Positions 24,650-40,219 of a DNA stretch of 64,000 nt are shown here, piece by piece. Location of the stretch: NCBI RefSeq assembly GCF_026745355.1, contig NC_079210.1, positions 33,176,516 to 33,240,515 on the forward strand, in the 5' to 3' direction. The stretch's first letter is position 1. Every line of letters starts with the position of its first letter. Source of the DNA: Beta vulgaris subsp. vulgaris (lineage: Eukaryota; Streptophyta; Magnoliopsida; Caryophyllales; Amaranthaceae). The position numbers and the translations under genes were made by a program. Under the pieces are notes generated by a model, which worked only from the letters and a program-made list of their open reading frames with translations, did no database searches and was not told the DNA's origin.

Positions 24650-24878
24650 CCAAGCTTGCTTGGTGGAGGTGGTGGGGAACTCACCTTGTCACTTAGAGGT
24701 CACAAGTTCGAACCCCACTACCTACTTATGGTTGGGAGTAGGGATTCCGTTATATCCCCCTACTCAGTTACTCTCAAGCGTTGATCTGTTAGCTGGACTG
24801 GCTGACCTGAGCGAAGTGCTGGTCCAGTAGGGTCCTTCTTCTTATCGGGTCTCCGATGGGGGCAAAAAATAAAATTTC
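24650..24878 (+). mobile_element. tRNA-derived SINE, 229 bp
   Basis: Flanked by perfect 14-bp direct repeats AGCTTGATCTTTTA (24636-24649 and 24879-24892). It has a Pol III B-box-like GGTCACAAGTTCGAACCCC (24699-24717) and a weaker A-box-like region near its start (GCTTGGTGGAGGTGG). It ends in GGGGGC plus an A-rich tail. These are standard SINE features. Confidence 0.9.
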
Positions 24879-25069
24879 AGCTTGATCTTTTATTATAAAA
24901 AAAACTAGCCATTTACAATGATGACAAAACGAAGAAGGCAACTAGGCAAGAAGCAAAGTTTCGTTGGTCAAACAAAACAGTCCATCAACTACTTCCATTA
25001 TTTTTTTTTTCATATAAATAACCTCCTAAAATAAGCAAAACTAAATAAAAATATACTTCTATAAACCTA

Positions 25070-25330
25070 GTAGTGCCCTACTCCTCTCAATGACTATGAG
25101 AGAGGGAAAAAAAACTTTATAACAGTATTAAAATGGTCACACTCATTAGTGTCATAGTCATTGAACTACAAAAGCAAAACCAAACCCAAAAAAATAAGAT
25201 AAACAAATACTCCAATTATAATCAAAACAAAAGGGTTAGTGAGTCTACCACTGAAAGAGGAAGACAGAGAAAATACAGTACTGAAAGATTGAAGGAAAAA
25301 AAAAAAAAGGAGCTTTGAGCTGGATTTCAC
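25070..25330 (+). promoter_or_regulatory. Proximal promoter/5' UTR of the kinase gene
   Basis: A purine-rich leader (GAAAGAGGAAGACAGAG, then a run of A near 25299-25310) runs up to the ATG. No clear TATA box can be fixed. The ATG in TTTCACATGGCG is the first in frame with the kinase and gives a normal N-terminus. Confidence 0.35.
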
Positions 25331-29773
<4,443 letters not shown>

Positions 29774-30765
29774 GCATAAATCTCGCAATGGAGGGAGAGT
29801 TGGTGATCAATGCGTGGATGGAGGATGGTAAAAGCCTGCGAGTACATCCTGATTTTTCTACTGGTGAACCTTGTAGCCGTTCAGTGGCTTTTTGCTCACC
29901 CTACCAAAAAAATGTATACATGTATTAGCCATTTTGGGCTAGAGCTGCAATAACTGGTCCTATATTACTGTGTTTCCTTGAGCTCTGTACATTGTTTTGA
30001 TCGTAAAAATGTCTCATGTAGGGTGTATAACAAAGATGCAAAGTAATTAAGCTTTTAGGTAGGTTGCTAGATAGAAGAAGAATGAATAGCCTCAACACGA
30101 AGTAGGTTGGCTTGTATGACGTCAATATTGCTCGTTTCGTACTATGTGTTCTTATCCTCTGCTCAGAAGGTAGACATTAACATGCTAGTTACTAGTTACT
30201 ACTGTTTATATTCCAACCAATGTTTTTCTTAGAATGGTTGCCAGAAGTTTTTACTGATTGATGGCTTCTATCGAGATCATGGAAAGAAAGTATGCGTTGT
30301 CAGTATTCCTTCTTCCCATCAGAATTACTTTCTTCGTTTCATGCTACGCGTTATATTTTTTATTGTGGGAAGTTTCACATTTTTTGCTACACTTTCTTTC
30401 ATTGTGACAAGGAGCCATTGATGAGTCTTCAATTGTTAGTTTGATTACAACTTCAGACTAAATTTGCTTTTTCTTTTCTTCATTTTTGGCAATATTCGAA
30501 AGTAGATTTATCTTTAAATAGTTGATTAGTCGTAATATTTTGGTTTACCATTATGTATTGTGGATTTTTATTAGATTAGATCCCTCAACTGCTGGTGGTT
30601 TTGGATCAAAATACCTAAAAAAATTATTAAAAAATAATGCTTTGAACTTTACATTTTGATCGTCATTTCAAATCTTTTTTGATGACAAAGTCAATGCATT
30701 ATAAATAATTACACTTAGTTTTTATAGATTAATAAAAAAAGACTTTGGTCAAGTAAACTGGTTAG
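29774..30765 (+). other. 3' UTR of the kinase gene and intergenic DNA
   Basis: Bases 29774 to about 30250 are probably 3' UTR; no decisive polyadenylation signal was picked. No other gene is seen up to the LTR element at 30766. Confidence 0.4.
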
Positions 30766-31384
30766 TGTTTCTGTCTAGAAATTGAGGGTTTGCTGATATG
30801 TGCTGAGTAGGAGTGAATCCCAAGAACGTTCGCATGAAGTAATTGTCCGTACGTCGGAAACCTGAAAGACAAAGTTAGACTATCTCGGTGTTGTTTCGGG
30901 ATCGCCCATCCGACGCTCAAGTCAGTTGATGTAAAGAGAAAAAGTCTAGTCTCTAGTTTTTTAGGTGAGAATTCAATACCTGTTTATTGATGAGACTGTT
31001 GGTATTTATAGCATTGTGAATTCTCAAATAGGCAACATTGATGGGATGAGCTTTCTTGGGATCAATATCTATGTTGCTTTTTCAAGCAATTAGTCGTTCC
31101 AACCCCATCTGTGTATCCCTAGAGAACGTGTAGCTAGGTCAACTCCCAAATAGGACCCGCTATACCACCTTGCTGGTAATTTTTGATGATGTGCCATAAA
31201 TATTGGGCGGGCCCTTTATTGAGCCCAAACAATTAGCCCCACGCATGGAGGTGGGAACACTGCGGTCCGCTCAGTGGCGTGCATCCCTGGTGGTACATGG
31301 ACCTTTAGGCTTCGCAAGACTCCTCTAGATCGATTGACTTTTTTTTTTTGGCGGGCCTTCGTTTAGTTGAGCAGGTCGAACTCT

Positions 31385-32090
31385 ACTCGGATGAGAGGCT
31401 AATGAACCCCATGTTGTCCGAGTGGGTGTCGATTGGTACTTAGCCATATTTGGCTAAGTATGGAAGTGACACGGCATAGGAGGGGAGATCTCTTGTCGGC
31501 AAGCCACTCGGATGAGGGGCTAATGACCCCCATGTTATTCGAGTGGGCGTTAATTAATACTCAGCCATATTCGGCTAAGTATGGAAGTGACTCGGCCAAG
31601 GAGAGGTCTCCTATTGGCTGAGTGGGGTAGACGCCACTCAGATGAGTGGCTAATGAGCCCATGTTGTTTGAGTCGATGGCAATTGATACTTAACCATATT
31701 TGGCTAAGTATAGAAGTGACTCAGCAAAGGAGAGAGGGTCCAATTGGCCGAGTGGGGCGGACGCCACTCGAATGAGGGCTAATGAACCCATGCCGTCTGA
31801 GTCGGTACCAATTGATACTTAGACATATTTGGCTAAGTATGAAGTGACTCGGCAAAGGAGAGAAGGTATCCTATTGGCCAAGTGGGATGGATGCCACTCG
31901 GATGAGAGGCTAATGAGCCCCATGTTGTCCAAGTGGGTACCAATTAATACTAAGCTATATTTGGTTAAGTATGGAAGTGACTCGGCAAAGGAGATAAGGT
32001 AACCTGTTGGCCGAGTGGGGTGGACGCCACTCGGATGAAGGGCCAATGATCCCCACGATGTCCGACTGAGTACCAATTGGTACATGTGTT
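31385..32090. repeat. 130-bp tandem array, about 5.5 units
   Basis: The landmark GATGAG(A/G)GGCTAATGA recurs at 31390, 31511, 31641, 31771, 31901 and 32034. Units contain TACTTAGCCATATTTGGCTA and GAAGTGACTCGGCAAAGGAG. It lies next to the minus-strand 3' LTR, the position where Tat-type elements often carry satellite-like repeats. Confidence 0.9.
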
Positions 32091-32617
32091 CTCGTCAGAT
32101 GAAGAGGCAGCGATTACTTTGTCCTAGCGGGTGTATACGACTCCAAATGCTACATGGCAATCTTGGATACTTGGGAATGTGGGATCCCTCCTAAAAGTTG
32201 AGCTGACTAGACATAGTTGGGAATTTTTGACGTTTCGTCTTCCTTGGACCACCCTGCTCCCCTCCCGTACATTCATTAACAATTCTCGAAACTTTAACAG
32301 CTCGATTCGGAATCAACACGGCAACACCAACCAATGGCGGAGCACCGGTGACGGCCATGGGAGCAACCGGCGCGTGAGTGTCTGGTGATGCGTGAAACTG
32401 TCCGAGGGGTTAAAGGGGCATTAACCCTAATGACTAACGGAAATTTGACGTCGTTGGTCATTAAGGGCATTTGGTGCATTTGATGGAAATAGTAAGGGTA
32501 CCTGGTGCATTTTTTTAAAAACAGGGGTACCCCATGAATTTTGAAAAACCACAGGGATACCTAGTGAAAAAACCGTTTTTTTTTATTTGCCTAACTATTG
32601 CCTCCCTTTATTGACAG

Positions 32618-33062
32618 TTCTCTGCTCGGTTGGCCAATGTTGCCCAAAACCGAGTAAGCTTAGCCGAGGAGGTGGAAGAGCTGCAAACAAAGGGGAAGAC
32701 CCACTTTGGCGACCTCTACCAAGCTAAGGAGGCCAAACGTATTCCGAGGAGGCTGAGAGCGCCATTGAGGTCGACCAAAAGGCGATTCAAGAGGAGAGGG
32801 ATCGTGATCTCTGGGCAACGGAGAGGGTCGACATTGTTCTTGCCCGTGATTTTACTCTAACTGCCAAGGGCGATGCTGAGGCCGAGCAGGGAGTGACCAA
32901 TCTCTAGGGTCGGCTGGAGGAAGCTGAGAAGGTGGTGAAAACCGAGAAGCAATAGTTCAACGACTGGCAGCAAACCGAGGCTTGCGAAATCTTTGCCAAT
33001 GAGGTGGGAGCAAGGCTCACAAGATGGGTGAGGACGAGACCCCGGATCGTCTGAAGAAAGTG
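32618..33062 (+). pseudogene. Coiled-coil protein exon remnant, antisense to the LTR element
   Basis: After a splice-acceptor-like TTGACAG (32611-32617) the plus strand reads SARLANVAQNRVSLAEEVEELQ, then after a frame change EEAESAIEVDQKAIQEERDRD and RLEEAEKVVKTEKQ, with stops near 32906 and 32954. The charged heptad pattern predicts a coiled coil. Extra ORFs opposite to gag-pol are known in Tat-lineage elements; identity beyond that is not recognised. It is broken. Confidence 0.5.
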
Positions 33063-33945
33063 TTGGCTATGTCCCACCCTCGGTGACGCTCGTCTTCTCC
33101 CTGCCTGGATCTCTGCAGATCAAGTTGGCTAGGTTCTCTCGCTCCAAATAGTTGTCGGCTAGGCTGACCATGGAAAGAGAGAGGGTTGTGTTTTTCCCTT
33201 TGGGAAGGTACCAAGGCTTTCTCCCTAAAGTTGGGCAGAACGCGTCCTTGTTGTACGGTTGCTAGCATGTCCATTATGCTACGTTGCCAGGTTTGTTAAA
33301 GCTGAGTAGCTATTAGGGTGATATCTGCTGCGAACAAGGGTTGGGGATCGACTTGTTGCAATTGCTGTGAGGGAGCACGCCGATTCTCATTCGACTGCAC
33401 TTCGTTGGGATGATGGTCTGGACTGTGGGAGTCGAGAATTGATTTGGGGGGGGGGTGAAGGTATCCGTTCGGACCTCCGATGGTGAGAGGGTAAGGGTGC
33501 CCGATCGGAAGGGTGGGGTTATTGGTGAGTAACAATGAGGTGAATCTTGCTGAGTAGAGGCAAAAGAACTTTGTTTGTAACTTCTCCAGAGGCGGCGCCA
33601 AACTATTTGTGTCTAGAAATTGACGGTTGCTGATATGTGTTGAGTAGGAGTGAGCCCCAATAACGTTCGCCTGAAGTAATTGTCCGTACGCCACAAACCT
33701 GAAAGATAAAGTCAAATTATCCCGGGGGTTGTTCATTGATGAGATTGTTGGTATTTATAGCATTGCCAATTCCTAAATAGGAAAAATTAATGGGATATGT
33801 TGCCTTTTCAGGCCCATCTGTGGATCTCTAAACAACCTGTAGCTAGGTCAACTCACAAGGGGGATCCACTGTGCCACTTGTCTTGTAATTTCTGATGATG
33901 TGGCATGGATATTGGACATGCCCTTTATTGAGCCCAAACAGTTAG

Positions 33946-34436
33946 GTATATTGGTAGTGCAAAAGTCCTCTAGTTCAACGCACTATAGAGCGATGATGGG
34001 CGCAACTAGTTAACGTGGCAATGCAGTCACTACATAGAGAGCGCTATTATCTTCTTTAGATAATTCGTCTGTTCCTTGCAGAAGATGCGATGTCAAGCAA
34101 TAGTTTTATGCAGTAAATCACTACCTAAGATATTGGCTTTCTGCTGAGCCAGGAAAATAATCGATCCGTTACGGAGCCTACGTGGAGGGTATCCATGTAT
34201 AATTCTGATAATGATGGAAACTGGAAGCTTTTTTCCTTATTCTGCTTTGGAGCAACATTGAGCAAAATTGTTCCCCACCACGGCAGAGCTACTATCAGTC
34301 AGTCAATACAGGTAAAAAGCATTTCAGCAATGAGCAAATGACCATTGTATTCATTCCTTTGTCAGATCAGTACATTTTCAATTTAATAGTAGTAAAACAA
34401 CGCAAAAGACCACCAAAAAAAAAAAAAGATAACGTC
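33946..34436. other. Intergenic DNA between LTR element and rpl6
   Basis: No feature recognised. The part near 34340-34436 is probably the 3' UTR of rpl6 on the minus strand. Confidence 0.4.
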
Positions 34437-36988
34437 TCATTTCTTCTTTCCAGCTTTACCTTCTTTTCTACGTACCACTTCATCAACATATCTTACACCT
34501 TTTCCCTTGTATGGTTCTGGGGGTCTCCAGCTTCTAATTGAGGCAGCAAACTGACCAACAACAGATTTATCACGTCCACTAACAGTCACTTTCGTGTTTT
34601 CTTCCACCTTTACCTGTAGATCATCTGGTACTGCCATCCTTACTGGATGAGAAAACCCAAGACTCAATACAAGATCTTTCCCTTCAACTGTCGCACGATA
34701 CCCAACACCAACCAACTGAAGCTTTTTCTCAAATCCCTTAGAGACACCCACAACCATATTGTCCGTAAGGGTCCTGAGAAAATTAATTTTTTACAACAAT
34801 TAGAATTTAAGACTGTCCAAATATAATCAAGCGGCAAAAGCTAACATGAGAAATCATGTCTTCAATCCCTGCTAATAACACTATTTCAATCAGTTGGAGG
34901 ATTAGAAGTATCATTTGAAAGACATAGAAGGCTAACATTGATGTTCTGCATTCCTGGCATCTAAAGAAAATAATAGTGACGGCCGTTATACAAAGGCATC
35001 ATTCGGCTCCAAATACAACTTCCAAAGAAAGTTATCAGAGACTCTAACCGGGTGGGTCAAGGTATGGAGGGGAAAGCTGAGCATCTGATAGAGATCAGGA
35101 CATCCCACATAACTCAGACTCCTACTACGTCTGCGATAACTATTAAGGGAAGAGTAATATCATGAACTCTCAGTGTAGTAAGGGACAAGTAAGATGAAGT
35201 TGTGAATTCTCCGTGTCCAGTGGGAACAACAAGATGAAGTTGTAAATTCTCTCAATCCTGTCCATTACCAAAAGACCTCAGGCTTGGATCCTACTTAATA
35301 GGATCCTCAACTACATCAGCTTCATGCTATTATTTAAATATAGATATGATTTCCGCAAGAAAACTGTAGTAAACAAAATTGCACACCAAAAAATCCATAT
35401 TTACTCCTATATGTCCCATTGGGGCTGCATTGTGACAAGGATATAAACAATGAGTTATGTTGAACAGCAAACACGCAGATAGTGTGTCAAGTGCAACGGA
35501 AATATTAGCATTCATGCCATAGGCATTGATACTGACCAAACAATTAAGGAGAAATGGAGCTGTAATAAACATTTGTATCGTTTTTGTCTTTCAGAATCCT
35601 GGACAAAATTAATTTCTGCACTTTGCAGAAAAGTAACACTCAGCCAAAGTCGATTTTCCATTGATAGTTATAATGAAGACAAGAAGTTCAATGGCACAAA
35701 AAGAAGCAACCAGCCTTTCGACTACAACCCTATTACTATGAATAAGTAAAGATAAATTTCTATGTTCTCAGTACTAGCATTCTTTGCATTTTGGAAACTT
35801 CTGTAAACAAGCATACGAATCTAATGCAAACACTAGTATACCTGAAAAGTCCATGCATTTGATTGGCTCTTCTTGTTTCAACTGCCTTTCTAACCCTTAG
35901 AAATCCAGATTCTTGCTTCTCAACTATTACTTCTCGAGGATAAGTAATTGCAAGTTCACCAAGAGGACCCTTCACTTTAAGATCCTGTCCTTCCATTGCA
36001 ATTGCGACATTAGCTGGCACTGCAATAGGCTGCTTTCCTATTCTTGATTCTTTGCACTCCACATTCTTCCTCCAGAAACCCGCGCGAGTAACAGGATTGC
36101 TCGCACCAATGTCGATTTTCCCACCAAGAAATACAGACTTCAGGTGGCTGAGACACAAAAAGTAAAATTCAGCCGTGAAATCCTTAATTATTCATTAGCA
36201 AGCAATATCATAGCATATGGCTATGCCAAGTCAACATAAAAATTTCGAACTAACATTAATTCTCAGTCTTGTCGTCTTGGCCCCTATGTTGCACAGAAGC
36301 GAAAACAGATACGATAGTCGATAGGGATAGGGGAACAGAAAACAAGCATTCATATTGATATCCCGCACATAAAGAAGTTTCCTTGAGGTTTCTAAAACGC
36401 AAAAAAGTTCTTTTTTTTCCCAATGGACGCGAGTTCCATGAAGTTTCCATGCAACATTTCACCCCACATACAAAAATCATGATCAAAACGCAATGCTATA
36501 ATCCCAATTCCCAGCAACATTTTGAAACAGGAAATAATTCTACAAATTGCTGCTAAATTTTCTAACTTTTGTCTATAAAGCGCTCTACCCTGCAACAATT
36601 CGAAAATAAGAATTACTTCTGTAATAAAAACTTAAAACTATGTTGAAGCTTTTTAAATTCCGAGATGAATGCATAATTATATACTTTTCCAAATTAAAAC
36701 AGAATTAGACTAAAACATAATAAAATCCTGAAGCTAATTCTAGCGAGAAACTAAAAAAACCTAAAATTCGGCCCACATTTTGTCATGAATCAAACTCCGT
36801 GAACAATGCAGTGATTAAGTAATTGGTAAATCATCGAATTGATGGATTATCATAGGAAAATTGAGCAAAACAACTGAATAACTCGAATATATTTCATAGT
36901 CGAAAACATCAGAAAGCATAGAGCTGAATATATATTGGCAAAAAAATAAAGAAAAAGCGGAAGAGTACCTTGGGGCAAGCAGAGACAT
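34437..36988 (-). CDS. RPL6: Plastid 50S ribosomal protein L6 (uL6c), nuclear gene, complete, 3 exons
   Basis: Minus-strand exons are 36988-36969, 36147-35842 and 34773-34437, joined by GT-AG introns with matching phases, giving 220 aa. The first 35 or so residues (MSLLAPSHLKS...) look like a chloroplast transit peptide. The L6 body starts near [12 protein letters not shown] (37-48), continues through [16 protein letters not shown] across the second junction, and ends with the L6 signature PPEPYKGKG (193-201) and a lysine-rich tail. L6 sits near the factor-binding site of the large ribosomal subunit in plastids. An in-frame ATG at 37096 would add 36 residues. I chose 36988 because the product then has normal length and a CT-rich leader precedes it. 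Confidence 0.93.
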
Positions 36989-37315
36989 CGAAAGAGAGGA
37001 GGGAGAGAGCAGCACGACAGCAGAGAAGAATGAAGATGAGTGTTTACGGGATAGAACGAGGGTAAAGGATAAGGACTTAACTAAAATGGACTGCAAGATA
37101 ACAAATTCGAGAAAATGCTATTCATCCAAAGAGATGTACAAACTTTCAATTGCATACTATTTTTGTTTAGGTAAGATGGAGGGGACTCACTTGAGGGATA
37201 ACTGGATAAGGACATAATTGTATAGTAAATTATTGCAACATGCAAGTTAAAATATTTTTTTTGTAGAAGTGACTGGGAATATAAAGTTTACCTTTTTTTT
37301 AAGTGACCCCTTCTA
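36989..37315 (-). promoter_or_regulatory. 5' UTR/promoter region of rpl6
   Basis: The minus strand just upstream of the ATG is pyrimidine-rich (CTCTCCCTCCTCTCTTTCG), usual for plant ribosomal-protein leaders. No TATA box is clear. The hAT-like insertion begins at 37324, about 340 bp upstream of the start. Confidence 0.35.
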
Positions 37316-38394
37316 ACTTAGAAACGGAGATTAAAGTTTGGTGTCCGAACAAAATTTGGATTTATAATTTTCAATCCAAATCCTAAACAATCAAAGTTTC
37401 AGTTCGAACCAATCCAATCCGAATTTCTAGATACTAGATTGAATCCAATCCGAAATATACAAAATTTTTGAACTCTATTCTTTTTATGAAATAATTTAGG
37501 CATGAACGTCAAAACAAGTGTTTGATAATACTTCGTTCGTAACAAAATAACTACAACAAATTTGTTTGGCACGGACTTCTAAAGAGAAAATCTTAATTGT
37601 TGATTAGGTTGTGTATTAGGGGAAAAGAAGCACAGAGAAGATTACATAATCAAACACCACCTTCATGACCTACCACCACCTTCACTACCGACAAACACAC
37701 CAACCACCACCTTCATCACCAATCACTACCTTGCCACTGCCCTATTCACCAAAATAACCACCACAATCATCGATCACTACACCAACCACCACCAATCGAT
37801 ACCAGCCAAATCAAAAAATTTAAACAAAAAAAAATGAACAACACCACAACAAGTTATCAAAAAACAACCTAGAAATTCCAACAAGACCACAAAACTCTAA
37901 CCAAAATCAAAAGTACAAATCAAGCAACAAGTGAAAAACCAATCAAAAACATTAAAATTCGAGAACCAACACGAATTCGAGCATCCCAACCCTAAAATCG
38001 AGCATCCCCACCTCAAAATTAGAAAGTGAAAAGAAAAAACACAAACTCAAATCTAAGACCCCAAACCCTAAAACCGAGCATCCTAACCCTAAAATCGAGC
38101 ATCCCCACCTCAAAATCAAGCAGCCATAACCCCAAAACCTCCACGAACCCCTAATCCCAAAATCAAAACTAAGACGAAACCCAATACAATGACTCCTAAC
38201 TCAGGAAATTCAAAACCTACCCGAACCAAGGTAAAGAAACCCAAACAAAACCCAGTACAAAATTCGAGCAAAATTGCATGCATTCGAGTAAAAGTTAAGC
38301 AAAATAAAGTTTTCGTGGTGGTGGTGGTTAATGGGTGGTGTGATGAGCGAAACTAGTGGGAAGGAGGTGGATGGTGGTGGTAATGAGTGGTGGT

Positions 38395-39645
38395 TAGGGG
38401 TGCTAATCGAGCGAGCCGAGCCCGAATAGTACTAGGCTCGGCTCGTGAGCTCGCCGAGCTTGGGGGAGCAGAGCTCGGCTCGAGCTCGTGATTAGAATTT
38501 GCGGCTCGAGCTCGGCTCGTGAGCTCGTTTAGGCTCGGCTCGTGAGCTCGTTTAGGCTCGACTCGTGAGCTCGTTTAGGCTCGACTAATGAGCTCGGCTC
38601 GAGCTCGTGATTGGAATTTGCGGCTCGAGCTCGGCTCGTGAGCTCGTTTAGGCTCGGGTCGTGAGCTCGTTTAGGCTCCGCTCGTGAGCTTGTTTAGGCT
38701 CGACTCGTGAGCTCGTTTAGGCTCGACTAATGAGCTCGGCTCGGCTCGAAGTAGGTGAGATTGTTCACTCACCCATCATATGCTTTTATAACTTGATTTC
38801 CCTCTTAGCATTGCTAAGATTTCAATGTGGGACTCCATGGTTTTCTAAAGAAAAACAAACTCACTATCCCCATGCTTTATAACTTGGTTTCCCTCTTAGT
38901 ATTGCTAAGATTTCAATGTGGGACTCCACGTTTTATTTAAGATAAACAAAATCATTCTACATATGCTTATATAACTTGGGATTTTGCATTGCTAAAATTT
39001 CAATGTGGGACTCCATGTTTTGTTAAAGAAAAAAAATACTCATTATACCCTTGTTTTGTTTACATATGCTTTTATAACTTGGAATCCCTCCTAGCATTGT
39101 TAAAATTTCAATGTAGGAGTCCATGTTTTGCTAAAGAAAAAAAATTATCATATATTTTAAGTATTAAATAATCAAATATTTAAAAACATACTTCATTCCC
39201 TCTATGAAGAAAATAAAGTATAGTTTTTGTTTTCCAACCAAGGAGATACAAAATTAAACTAAGTTGAAGTAAGGAGTAGTAGCTATTTATAAAGAAAATA
39301 AGGTTGATCCTTGTTTTCTTAACCAATGTGGGAGTTTACTGCCTAGTGGAGTAGAGGTGAAGTTGGATCACAAATTAAAATATATAATTTGTAATCTAAA
39401 TTAAAATATAAATTTGTATTAAATTTTTTTAATATAAAATATTCTTTTAATATAATTTTTTTTAGTATAAAATAATAATCGAGCTGTTCACGAGCTTTAC
39501 GAGCCGAGCTTTGCCTAGCTCAGCTCAGCTCGACTCTTTTAAGTCTCAAGCCGAGCCCGAGTTCGAGCCGAGCTTCAACGAGCCGGGCTTTGACCGAGCC
39601 GAGCCCGAGTTGCTCGCGAGCTTGTCAGGCTCATTATCACCCCTA
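38395..39645. mobile_element. hAT-like element (inner) with GCTCGTGAGCTCG word array
   Basis: Terminal repeats TAGGGGTGCTAATCGAGC and TAGGGGTGATAATGAGCCT (right end, reverse complement). 8-bp duplications GTGGTGGT (38387-38394) and GTGGTGTT (39646-39653), one mismatch. The left end is filled with GGCTCGTGAGCTCGTTTA repeats (38430-38750) and the right end with GAGCCGAGCC words. Between 38780 and 39140 a block containing ATTTCAATGTGGGACTCCA occurs four times. No transposase. Confidence 0.8.
38430..38750. repeat. Palindromic GAGCTCG / GGCTCG word array
   Basis: About 320 bp of reiterated GCTCGTGAGCTCGTTTAGG units of roughly 22 bp, many containing the palindrome CGAGCTCG. It makes up the left subterminal region of the inner hAT-like element. 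Confidence 0.9.
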
Positions 39646-40219
39646 GTGGTGTTGACGAGTAGGAATGATGGTCGTGACTGAGGTGGGTTGGTGATGAATG
39701 GGTGGGGTAGTGGTGATTAGTTTAATCATGATTGGTATCTTAAGTTGTAATGATCTTTAGTTAAATTTTAATGAGTATTAGGGATATTTTTATTAGAGTT
39801 TATGTTTTATAAAGTAAGGGTGACACCCAAAATGGAAATTGTTGCGTTCTTCTATACGTACGAAGTAGAAAAAATTCATACAATCCCGTAAACATTCAAC
39901 AATAAAAACCTATAATTCAGACAAACCTATAAATTTTATAGAAAATACTTTATACCAAATTACCAATGTCAAATATACAAATATACAATACAAGGCTTAT
40001 TCACTATTCGATTATTTTGAATTTTGTATCTAATCACCCTCAATCCAAACCAATATGAAATTCCAAATTTTCGAAAAACTCGATCTGAATCCAATCTGAA
40101 CGTAATTCGAGTCCGATCCGAATTATTAATTCGGTTTAGTTTAAATTGGATTGGATTTCGATTTTTATCTGAATAACTCCACCCCTACTTAGAACGTAGC
40201 TCTTTTAAGTGACCCTTTA

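Larger units (their letters stand above)
30766..33940 (-). mobile_element. Degenerate LTR retrotransposon with exact TSD, non-autonomous (Tat/Retand-like)
   Basis: LTRs at 30766-31231 and 33604-33940 (the right one has an internal deletion of roughly 110 bp) are flanked by perfect GTTAG duplications (30761-30765, 33941-33945). On minus, the 5' LTR (33940-33604) starts TGTTTGGGCTC and is followed by GTTTGGCGCCGCC, a tRNA primer site of the TGGCGCC type. This sets the element on minus. The interior holds a tandem array and a plus-strand coiled-coil ORF remnant but no pol. Lineage is inferred from the primer site and layout. Confidence 0.75.
37324..40186. mobile_element. hAT-like element (outer), with exact 8-bp TSD
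   Basis: Perfect ACTTAGAA duplications at 37316-37323 and 40187-40194. The right end is GGAGTTATTCAG-type sequence reading into CACCCCT; the left end is poorly matched. Subterminal parts repeat AATCCAATCCGAA-like words (37360-37470, 40030-40170). The middle repeats CCTAAAATCGAGCATCCC (37980-38110) and contains a second hAT-like element. No transposase. Confidence 0.55.

Noticed and set aside
24690..24720. Possible tRNA gene (B-box-like GTTCGAACCCC)
   Set aside because: No cloverleaf can be drawn; perfect 14-bp duplications and an A-rich tail show a SINE.
33296..33736. 146-aa open frame on minus
   Set aside because: Spans the LTR, primer site and leader of the LTR element; no gag motifs recognised.
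36989..37096. Upstream in-frame ATG for rpl6
   Set aside because: It would add 36 residues before a sequence that already gives a normal-length transit peptide; the region is pyrimidine-rich leader. Not fully excluded.
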